The position numbers and the translations under genes are program-made. 64,000 bases of DNA from Sweltsa coloradensis (lineage: Eukaryota; Arthropoda; Insecta; Plecoptera; Chloroperlidae), in contig JAMZAV010001846.1 of NCBI GenBank assembly GCA_024449915.1, positions 62,001-126,000 of the forward strand. Direction: 5' to 3'. The notes under the pieces are model-generated. The model had not been told where the DNA came from. It did no database searches and saw only the letters and a list, made by a program, of their open reading frames with translations. Below, one piece after another: positions 36,425 through 47,100 of this stretch; position 1 is the first letter of the stretch, and each line of letters begins with the position of its first letter.

Positions 36425-37462
36425 GTAAGTGTGCAAAAAGTATAGGGTGTGGGTTTATACTTGTAGGCCTAGCTAGGCCTAATCTAAGCGAGCTAAGATT
36501 CCAAATTATAAAGGGCGCCTAGGCCAGGCCTAGGCTGGCTAGGCCCACTCGCAATTCAAAAGCTAGGCTAGGGGGGTGGTTCCCCCCCTTTTGCGCCAAA
36601 AGGCCCCACCTTTTAGTAATGGAAACCCTTTGGCGGCATTATGCCACGTTTTTCACGCGAGCCGATCCGGACTGACTTGGGTGCGAACTGAATTTTTAGT
36701 TTAGTTCATTACGTTTAGGGTAGATTACCACTGTGCGACGGGAACACCTGCGGACATTTCCGTTTTAAACTTACCTTAAAAGGGTTTAAATTTAACCTTT
36801 TATGGGTAATTGGGTTTAGTGATCGAAATTCAATCCTCTGTAAGAAAAGTCTCATTGGCTAAAATACCCCCCCCGGTATTATTATTATAAAACAAAATTG
36901 TAGGTTATGTGTCGAGATCGCGAGTTTTCTAGGTCTGCTAACAAGCCATCAAGAATTTGAACCGAAGTTTGGTAAGTATTTTTGTTATTATTTAGTGCAA
37001 TTTTATATCGTACGATCATTTTGGTATAAGGGTAATTTGACAGAAATGTTATTTTGCATTAAATTTATGATTTTCCTTCTTCTAACTGAATATTATTATG
37101 AATTTACTTGGTTTTAGGCCGCGGAAAGTAGTTTCTGGACATATTTAATCACTTTTAGTTTGCTTGAATCGGTCGTTTTGGTACTAGTTCACTTGGTGCA
37201 GTCCAACTTTTCAACACAACTTTTTTCAAAGAAAACAATAAAAAACAATTTCAAATGAGAAATAAATTCAGAACTCATTGTTAACGATTTATTTTTACTA
37301 ATCACTATGAAAATATACCAATTATATAGAATAGTGAACACAGATTGAACACAAACACCCGCTGCAATTTACTGTCATTTGGTCGCCATGTTTGCTATTT
37401 ACGTTTTAATGTTACTTACTAGGTTTACCAACCTTTTTCACTAAAATACTCCACCTAAAAAG

Positions 37463-37537
37463 CCTTTAACGTCGCTATTTTTAATATAAATGACTTTCAC
37501 TACAAAAGGACTTTCGTTTAAAATAGCGACGTTAAAG
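37463..37537. repeat. short palindrome with CCTTTAACGTCGCTATTTT arms
   Basis: The arm 37463-37481 faces AAAATAGCGACGTTAAAG at 37520-37537. The same 18-mer recurs in 40082-41500 five times. Confidence 0.8.
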
Positions 37538-37964
37538 ATTTTAAAGTTTTTTTTGTTACTATAACAGCAAAAACGTGATGATTTTATTTTGGATTTTTTT
37601 TATTATGTTCTTGTAAAGTTATTTGCAGTGAGTCAAAATCTCAGCAGGTAGGCCTAGGTCTAGGCCGCGTCACTCCTCGCTTCGTTTTTTCATGTTTTTT
37701 CTTTGGAAATTGTCGGTAAAAGTGGGTTTCCGCGTGTTTATTTTTAATTTACTAGTGATTTTGCATGGTTTTGAACAACAACAAAAAAAATTGGTGCAAA
37801 ATTAGCCATTCCGTCATACTACCCTTGTTCCGATCATTTTATACAATTGAAGGATATTTAATTATTGATAATCATCAACTTTTTTTGCAGGAAAGCGTAA
37901 ATAGTGGTCGATAATTAACAAAAGCGTCATGTCCGCAGACTCCGCCCACACGATTCGGCCCTTG

Positions 37965-39189
37965 ACCAGCCTGCGGACGCAGTTCGTTTTCACTTGCAGT
38001 TCGTCGCAATGCACTTGCAGGACCTCTTACACTTCAAATATATTAAATAAATACATGTAGCCTACTTAAAATAAATGATAAGTGAATAAACTATTATAAT
38101 AAAGAGCCTGAGAAGTTATTTTGACGTGTCCGCGTTCGAAAACCACTCCGCGGACACTCACCTTTGAGAGGATTTTTCATGCAGTTCTTCGACTCGCGTA
38201 GATTACGGGAACCCTTTTATGTACACAAAATTACATAAATACATGTTTCCTTTACTGGAAATAAGTTTTGACGACATATAGCTGTGTATTTAGTAACCAG
38301 AATTATTATTTTGAAGTATCTGTGAGCGTGAACCATCCTGCGGACAGTCGGACACTCCCGTTGGACACTCCCGTTTTGTTGTCTCCACAGATCCTCACAG
38401 AATACGGGGCCTCTTACACATAAATATACTGAAGTAAACATATACAAACTACTGTAAATTCATAAAAGTAACATATTCTAGTATACTACACAGCTCTGGG
38501 AAGATTTTTTGGTGTGTAGGTACGAGAATTATCTCGCGGACAGCTCTCCGTTTTCGGTGAGAATTTTCAGTTGCAGTTCGTCAGGATCGCTCTGTACTGG
38601 GAAACTACCTATAATAAATATATGTGCCCTACTGTAAATCACTTATATAATTGAATAAAGTACTCAAATAATACCCTTTAAATATATTTTCCACGGTCTA
38701 CGTGTAGGCTTAGGCCCAATTTCTTGACCGAGGTAAGTAGGCCTAGGCCACCTAGGCCCTAGGCGACAAGCAGTGCGGCAGTCGATCTTTACGCGGTAAT
38801 TTTATTATTCCTATATATTTATTGTTTAAGTAGGCCTATATTGTTATTAATTAATCAATAACATAACAAAGTTACTTGATATGGCAAATTAGCGATATCT
38901 ACGCAGCAATAAGCCACCTTGTTGTGATTGACGTCTATAGCCAACGGAATGGAACTTGGGTCAAGGCAATATAGGCTCTAGGTGAATCTTGTGCGAGTTT
39001 TAAACTACTTATATATGTAACTGAATCACTAATAAATATTATTTTCAAGGACTAATTAACATTTAATGTATATTAACGAAACTACAAGGGTTCAAAGTCA
39101 GCTGTAGAGAGCGTCTACAGCCGCCATTAGGTGTCCGCAGAGTGTTCTTCGCGCTGTCCGCCACTAGGTTCGCCCGTCCGCAGGCTGGT
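37965..39189. mobile_element. element with 15-bp perfect inverted ends and internal tandem units
   Basis: ACCAGCCTGCGGACG at the left faces CGTCCGCAGGCTGGT at the right. The interior has about four degenerate direct units with GCGGACA, CAGTTCGTC and CCTCTTACAC followed by AAATA and TAAATAC words. No target duplication or ORF was found. The superfamily is unknown. Confidence 0.5.
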
Positions 39190-40121
39190 AAATTCGGCTG
39201 TTTCTCTTTCCCTTGGCTATATAATATAATTTTATGGCTTGTGATTGGCTACAGCGTTTAAAAACTAACCAATGAGATGTCTGGAAGTGGATAGTCGAAA
39301 TTTTAAGTCGATCTACAGCAACATTGATTAAAAATCGACTTTGAGAGTGGGAGGGGACGTCCGAAAACCTTAACTGTCCGCACAGTGGTCATCCGACCCT
39401 ACCACACGGGCCGAGTCCGAACTAGATTATACGAACTCAGTTCGTACTCAACGGGGGCGTGGTTTTACAAAATATCACCAATTGTTAAACGTGACTGACA
39501 TCAGCTCAGGGTCCACTAGATACTTATGTCGAGCTGCTGCTTCACGACTAATCGATTAGTCGAACGCGGCTAGGCCTAGCGCACTGTCTCGTAGATTTCT
39601 TTGAGGTGATTTAATTATAAGGATGGCCGTGAGCTGTCATTTGAGTTCGCTTGCGTTTATCACGCATATCTCAGCCCGCACAACCGAGCTCGGCGCGGCT
39701 TCGTTACCGAGCTGGACTCAGTCCGTACCGAGCTGTTTAGCAGGCGATTTCAGTTCGTACTCAGGTCAGTTCGTATGTTTCAGTCCGGACTCTGCTCGAG
39801 TGATAAACGTGGTGACTGCCATTTTTGGATGCCCCCCCCCCCCCCATCGATTAACACAATATGGAAAATAAACACGATTTGAGTGGCCTTCCCTTGATAT
39901 AGGCTAGTGGTACTACTCTTTCGGATGGTGTGCCCCAACTTTTCAACACTTGTTTTTTCAATGAAAACATAAGCACCCGAAATCCTTTCCTTTACAAAAC
40001 TACTTAGACCTACGTTAGGTTAGTCGACCTTTCCGCCTGTAGGTAGGGCCTACCGGTAGGCCCTAAGCTAGGTACTTAATATTTAAAATAGCGACGTGAA
40101 AGGTTTTCTAGGTACCCTTAA

Positions 40122-41449
40122 CTCATTCAGACCATAATTAAATTGGCACAAATTAGGATATTTTAAGCTAAAAATTAACATTTCGTGATTTTTTCTGATA
40201 TTTTTAGTATTTTTGTTATATTTTTCATTGAAATATTTAAGGAATTATGGGAAATTTTGGATTTCGAATAAAAGCAACGTTTGATGTTCAAATGTAAATT
40301 TTAAGTGCATTTCTAAAACTAGATTTTTTTCGGCATATTTTGGATTTTTTGTATCTCAAATACTGGCAAAACTAGTAATATTTTAAAGGAAGTGGCTATT
40401 TAACCGTAGCTACGGGAAAATTACGATTCTCAATTCGTCCGTAGCATGAACGAAGATCAGCGGAAATAATCGAAGGTATCCGAATCGTCCGCGGGATACC
40501 ACCTAACTAGGCCAATATCTTCAAATATCACAGCGCATTGTGGTAGAGTGGTAGCGCGTCCGAATTCTATGCGAGAGGTCGGCGGCTCAAATTTTCGTTT
40601 GGTCGTTTTTTTTTTACCATTCTATTTGGGTCCATGTTTTTTCTGCAAATGATTTCACCACATTCGGCCCCGTCGCAAACACAATTCTAGATGATAAAAG
40701 CGTTTAAAAAGTGCTGCGCCGCGCTAGTTCTAGGATACAATCGATAAGAGCGCACCCGAAATCCTTTCCGTTAAAAACGAGTTAAGATTTAAAATAGCAA
40801 CGTTAAAGGTTTGGTATTTGGTAAGTAGAGTATTTTATTAAAAAAACGAGTTAAGATTTAAAATAGCAACGTTAAAGGTTTGGTAAGTAGAGTTTTTTAT
40901 TGAAAAGGTTGGTAGGCCTACTTAGTAATGTCATAATAAACATGGCGCGCCGGCAACAGTGAAATGGTAGTGTTTGTGTTCAATCTTTATTAATTATAAC
41001 ATAATTCGTATATTTTCAGAGTGGTTATTATTGAATTAACGTAATTTACTTCCCGTTCCTACGGTTAAATTAGCAGGCCTAATTTTTCCGTATCCACAGT
41101 TCGAGTACCTTCGGTGATTTCCGCCGATGTTCGTTCATGCTACGGACGAATAGAGAAACGTAATTTTCCCGTAGCTACGGTCGAATAGCCTCAGCGTATT
41201 TTAAATTTCCGGGAAAAAAACAAAAACACTTTTTTTTGCCCGTTTTTACACATTTAAATTTTTAATCTTCTCTAAAAACGGTAGGGCCTACTATTCGTCC
41301 TATCGCAATGCGGTAAAAAAAATGTGAATTTGAATTCCCCAATTTTTTTGAATTTTTTGTTGGCCAAATTGAAAAAACTTCAATTTTAAAGTCTAATTTT
41401 GTTTAAATAAAATTGTTGTCCATTATAATGGACACGTGGTCTGAATGAG
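40122..41449. mobile_element. TTAA-flanked (piggyBac-like) element nested in a larger one
   Basis: CTCATTCAGACCA and TGGTCTGAATGAG are perfect inverted ends, flanked by TTAA on both sides (40118-40121 and 41450-41453). A tRNA-like stretch lies at 40536-40600. The right end is also seen alone at 54249-54275. Confidence 0.8.
40536..40600 (+). repeat. degenerate tRNA-like sequence inside the TTAA element
   Basis: GTGGTAGAGTGGTAGCGCG followed by GCGAGAGGTCGGCGGCTCAAAT resembles D-loop and variable/T-arm parts of a tRNA. The pairing is incomplete. Confidence 0.4.
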
Positions 41450-41714
41450 TTAAGATTTAAATTAGCAACGTTAAAGGTTTTGTAGGTACTTTTGATTTAA
41501 AATAGCGACGTTAAAGAGGTTTTGTAGGTACTTTATAAAAAAACTGGCCATAGGCCTACCAACCGAAAGAGCGGAGGTGCGTGAGGTGCTATACGGCATA
41601 TTTACCATATATTTTTTATAAGAGCGCACCCGAAATCCTTTCCGTTACAGTGTTGAAAAGTTGGGGCACACCATCCAAAAGAGTACCGATATATGGTAAT
41701 CTATTTTTCAACTT

Positions 41715-42440
41715 GATCTAGACCTAGAACTGATTCGAGTTCATCCCCAATGGTTTTTAAAACAAGTGCTTCTTCTGCAAAGAACAATGTGTTGTGATCA
41801 ACTTTGGGTTGCGAAATTTCGCTCGCGCAACGAACCCTTTCATTTTGCCTGTCATTGAGGGTGCACCGTCAGTACAAATCGAAGTACAGGGCGGGACGAC
41901 CACTCCAACATGTTTTCCTCAAAATATTAATTGGAAACACATTCAAACACATCCTCGTCCGTTGTGTTTTCTTGTAACTCACGACAAAACAAATATTGTT
42001 CTAGTATTCTCTTGTCATCGACAAACCTAACATAAGTGAGAAAGAAGCTGAGCTTTGCCATTTCCATCTGTCAACTCGTCCAGTTGTAGTCCAAAATTCT
42101 TGCCACTGCAATTTTTCCTTCACGTTTTGTTCAATGTCTGAAGACATCGCTTCAATTCTCTTACTCATAGTGTTGTCCGACAGGGGCACTTTTAATATTT
42201 CCCGCGCAGCCTCGGGTCCCAGCATTGTTTTCACGATTTCTTGACAGGCCGCTAAAATTAGGTCTCTGCAATCGTATGGGGTTTCATGCATTTCGCAACA
42301 AGTTCTGCAACTTTAAAGCTAGCAATTTGAGTCTTGACCAAGACAGTCACTTCTTTTTCAAACTTTTTTGTCTGTTTGGATTGGTCGTTAATAAGGCGTT
42401 TGAAATAATCAACTGTTTTTTCTACCATGTTAGGGTTTAG
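41715..42440 (-). pseudogene. broken hAT transposase (ZBED5/SCAND3-like)
   Basis: The minus strand, across several frameshifts, gives in order TVDYFKRLINDQSKQTKKF, then VTVLVKTQIASFKVAELVAK, KPHTIAETLILAACQEIVK, VPLSDNTMSKRIEAMSSDIE, ICTDGAPSMTGKMKGFVARA and ITTHC. These are the standard blocks of the ZBED5-like hAT transposases, including the CTDGAPSM catalytic region. The longest intact part is 42291-42001. Many stops show that it is inactive. It is an animal transposon relic. Confidence 0.82.
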
Positions 42441-42834
42441 CTAATGCAGACACGAAGCAGGACAGGGTTAAATTCCTATACCATTTGGCTAATATTTTGC
42501 GGCACACCGGTTGGGTCTGGCCTAGGGCCTAGAAGAATCTTTGGTACTTTTTCGGTTGGGGGTCATTCCATGTCAAATCAACCAAGAAGAGTAGAAAATA
42601 AAATTTGGCCATCTCCGATTTTGGTGAAACTTTGCAAATCTACTCTTGCTAACATGTAGATTGATCGGGGAAAATTTTGTATTCCTGACGCGCTTAGTTT
42701 CTGAGTAACGCCCCGCTCAAAAACTCAAATTTGGCGACGCCGTGCGGCGTGTAGGCCTACCTGAATTGGTAACTTTTTGACCGTTGGATGAAAAAGGCAA
42801 ATTTAACAAAAAAAGTTTTTTATTGACAATTTAG

Positions 42835-43432
42835 TTGGATGAGCGAAGCGAAGATTCCATTTCACTACACTGGAGAAAAAAATCCGGAATGTTTTTTTTT
42901 TTTTTTGTATTTTTGTGTGTCTGTGAACACGATTCCGGCTAAACCAATACTCCAATTGCGATGAAATTTTATGGAGGTCTATGAAATCTCAGAACGAAGA
43001 ACTGCACGGGGGGAAAATCGATCGAAAAATTATTTCTCATGAAAATCGCAATTTTACGATTTTTTTCAATTTTTAAAAAAATTCTTCAATCTACATGCTT
43101 TATCCGATTGTAATGATTTTTTCACAGAACCTTAATTTAATGAATTAATATATTCGTGTGAAATTTGAGCGCAATCGAAAAATTATTTCTCATGATAATC
43201 GCAATTTTACGATTTTTTGAATTTTTAACATTTCTTCGACGAATAAAACCTACATGCTTTATCCGATTGTAATAATTTTTTCACAGAACTTTAATTTTAT
43301 GAATCAATATATTCGTGTGAAATTGAGCGTAATCGAAAAATTATCTTTTAAAAAAATCGCAATTTTACGCTTTTTTCGTTTAAAAAAATTACGCTCATCC
43401 ATCAACGCGGCGGGACTTAAACGTTTTTCTAG
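42835..43432 (+). mobile_element. Helentron-like element, family 1, copy b
   Basis: Starts TTGGATGAGCGAAGCGAAG, has CGCTCATCCATCAACGCGG near the end, and finishes with CGGGACTTAAACG, TTTTTCTAG and T. Same family as 33403-34175, opposite orientation. The interior repeats the TTTTTTCACAGAAC block. 43433-44090 has only a CA repeat and TAGGCCTA motifs. Confidence 0.75.
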
Positions 43433-44090
43433 TTTATGTATTTGAATGCATTCCTGATTGTAAAACCATGTAAAAAATCTAAATTTGTTTTTAAACCTAC
43501 CCTACGAGAAAAAGTATTTTTGAAAAATAAAAAAATAAAAACGTGTTTTTGTATAGGCCTAGGCTTCTAGATGTTTTTTACATGAAGGCCTAGGCCTACA
43601 TTTAAATTGGAATGGGATGGCATTGGGATCATGATAGGCCTATCAACACACACACACACAGGATCAAGCACCAAATGTGTGTTATGTGACAGTTTTTACC
43701 TTCCGTTTTTATTTTTCAATTAAATTAATTGCTGCAAATTTGAATTCCACTACAAATAGAAAGTAAAAACTGCTAAAGCTAAAGCTATGTCCATAGGCGA
43801 TCCTAGACCTCGGTTTCCATTCATTAAATTGCCCAGGTTTAATCAACAGGAGATTGGTTTATAAGTTTATTGAACTAGGTAGCCTACCTAGGTATGTCAA
43901 AGAGCTCGCGCGCCCGCTCAGCTTTCGCTCCTTGACCGTGAAATAAAGTAGCCACTACGGGGGTGGCTAGCACAAAAGAACTTGCCACTGAACTGATTAA
44001 TAAATGAAAATGCTTTGTAGCCTGCAGATGCCTTAAGTTTCGAAGATGTTAGTTGGGTGCACATACTAAAGCAATGCTTTTTTTTTGCAG

Positions 44091-44152
44091 ATGTCGCGAG
44101 ATCCGAAGAATCCGCTTATTAAGCGCACCACATCATTGTCAATAAATGACCG
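44091..44152 (+). CDS. CHTOP: CHTOP coding exon 1 (start codon)
   Basis: A long pyrimidine run ending in TTTTTTGCAG precedes the ATG. The exon codes 20 residues beginning MSRDPKNPL and including TTSLSIND. It ends with two bases (CG) of an arginine codon before the donor GTGAGAAT. The exon aligns with the conserved STTKMSLNERF start of vertebrate CHTOP. No upstream in-frame extension is possible within the exon. Confidence 0.9.
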
Positions 44153-47100
44153 GTGAGAATTTTGTAATGGACAGATGAATTACCATTTAGGATGCATAAT
44201 GTCTACTTAAGGTGGTACAACTTGGCTTTTATAGCCAGAAGTATAATTTTTTTAAAAGGTTTTGTTTGTTGATTTGGATCAAGGTAGGCCTGAAGAGTAT
44301 GGTTGAGTGGGTGTATCTAATCGAGAATGTGATGTTAAGGCCAATACACTTTTAGTTTAGCCTATGAGCAAAGACAAAGATGTGAAAAAGAATGTGCCAA
44401 TATTTAACTAAATTAGGCATACGATTTTCTCTTAAATTGAGTTGTGAACTGTATAGTGATTTCTTTTGGTTGCATGAGTGCCTAGTATGCTAACCGATTT
44501 CCGAACCAAATGCTATCATCTAATCTAAATAGCTGTCCGTACCTATGAAAATACAGTCACATCCAGCAGCTAGTAGAGCGTGAGGAGAGAAACAACCTTT
44601 CTCTGCTGAGGCCAATGCAATAAATTAACAAGTAATGAGTGCAGTGCACTATGGTTCTATGGTAAGGTACACTGGTGTTCTGCTTAAATTCCACCAGTTG
44701 GCTTATAATGCAAAACTTGAGATAGAAGTATTAGCCAACACTAAACTTTGTCTGGCTATTTCATAGCAAAGTAGTAAGATTTGCACGTTAGACCTTCCTG
44801 GACAATATGACAGAAAGTGGGCATCAATGTAGGCCTACTAAGTACCTTGTTAAAGGCATAAACACTGAGTTTCCCAAACACAACTCAGAACTTGACAACA
44901 TATCAGTGTCGAGAAGAGTGTTTATTGCAGATACATTACCACTATGAACTGCATGTCATTGAAAGAATTTTAAATTCACTGACAAAACTCTTTAAAAAAA
45001 GATTACCGGTACAGGCATGTTGAAATATCATCATGGCCCAAGACAAGTGTCAGTAGACAAATAGACATATGTCTTATAAAACACTAATTGAAGTGACTAA
45101 CCCAATGATCTTGAAAAACCCACTGAAATTTCCCAAAATGAAACTAAAAAGCCCATTACCGTACTTTCTGCTTGTTACCTAGATGGAAACTTGTTTGTAA
45201 GAACCAACAATTATTTGGGAATTGGCACAGAGTATGCAATATACATAGCATAACAACTATGGTAGAGGTAGCTAACTGCATCTCTTGAATGGATCTGTAC
45301 CATTATGTGAGAGTGAGACTATTGCATTTCATGCATTGCTTGTACTCGTTGTTGTGCCTAGACCTGTAGCATTGCCCTGTTGTTGAGTGGATGGATGGTG
45401 AGGATATGGTCTAGACTTGCTTTCCACAAGGTATGCAATAATAAACCATGAGCACTATAAGTGGACTATTTGGCAGTGCAGACCAAAGTTCCACCTCATG
45501 AGTCACGGACTAAACTGAAATATCCATCCGGGAACAGGAAGAGTACCTCGAGTATTGACAAAAGTGACGGTTGGGAGTCTTACTCATTGCCATTCATGGA
45601 TCTTTTAAGTTCTGTCAAGGCATATAAGTCATGTATTGGGCTGAACTATGCATCCATATAATGAAAAGTTACTTGCTTACTGGCAGACCAAGGAGCTTTA
45701 TTGACAGTAAGCCTTTGGCTATAAGTCATGAACTGGACTGAAAGATCCATCTATAAAACAAGAATTTACTTGTTATTGTCAAAAGTGATGCTCCATTAGA
45801 CTCATTGCTGGCCGTGGAGTTAAAAGCTTTGCCTTCCACGTCACGAACTGGACTGAAAGTTCCACTTGTAGAACAAGAAGCTGCTTGTGAAAAGTAATTG
45901 AGAGTAGACTTATCGACGGTCATGGAGTTAAAAGTTCTGCCTCGCATCACAAACTGAACTGATAGATCCATTAGTATAAAAAGTACATGATATGCCTACC
46001 GGTACTTGTTGATTAGCAGAATGGCAGATTTAGGTGATATTGAGAGAATGTAGAACTAGAACAGTTACAAAGTATACACAATGTTCAATACACATAACAA
46101 ACAATGTACAATGTTCTACCTCTGCCCTCGCATCACAAACTGAACTGAACGATCCATTTGTATAAAAAGTACAACAAGATACACTTACTTGGTGATTGGC
46201 AGAATGGCAGATGGAGACTAGAACAGTTATGAAGTATGCGTACTGTTCTACCTCACATCCCACATTCAGTTCTTGAAGACCTACCTTAAATAAATATGCA
46301 GTCCATTAAATGCAATAGGCGTACTCGTTTACTATAGGCCTATAAGTTCTACCAGGGGAAATTTGGAAATATGGCACTCTTGTTGGGATTTTATGGAAAG
46401 AGGCTAAGGTAAAACCGTTAATTTTGTAGGCCCTATTGTATTTTCCTGATTTAAAATCATATGGCCCACTTAATATAAGAGCTAAAGAGTTAACACCATA
46501 ACCATTAAGTAGGCCTACGTACCTGAGAGGCGTCATTATGAATGATCTCTTGTAGGTATAATAATGTGGCACTGCGGGTTAAAACTTAAAATGTTTGCTA
46601 CCAATGATATGGACGTGAAGACCTGAATATACTTGGGAGGGCATACGGTAGCCTCAAATATAGGCCTCCATGTGAGAGGATGCTACATTTGAAATAAGTT
46701 CGTCTATTGACTAAAAGGTGATTTGTCATAGGCCTACTATAATCATTAACTGCTAATGTTAAGACAAATTTAACTAATTGCCCTATTGCATAGATATGCA
46801 GTTGCAAAATTGAGCTAATCTAATTAAAAAGATGAACTGAAAACATTTATGGAACCAAGTTTTAATAATAACATTACAAATAATATTTTTAATTTTGCTC
46901 GTTTGACAAAATGCAAACACTGTTGGAACTGGTACCAGTAACTAAACAACTTTAACAATCCAACTAATAATCTAGCTGAGTAGAATATATGGTAGTTCTG
47001 CCTAGATGGGGACTCAAGAACCCTGATGGCAATACCATACAGTCAAAGTTATTGAGTGTGTCTCAATAAGGTCTACAGTACTACCAATATAAATTCAAAC

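Larger units (their letters stand above)
39909..41687. mobile_element. outer DNA transposon with about 38-bp inverted ends
   Basis: GGTACT...GGATGGTGTGCCCC and AACTTTTCAACAC at the left match inverted at 41650-41687. Inside is the TTAA-flanked element 40122-41449. Several direct copies of AAAATAGC(G/A)ACGTTAAAGG flank it. Related partial ends appear at 34585-34700 and 37193-37230. Confidence 0.65.
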
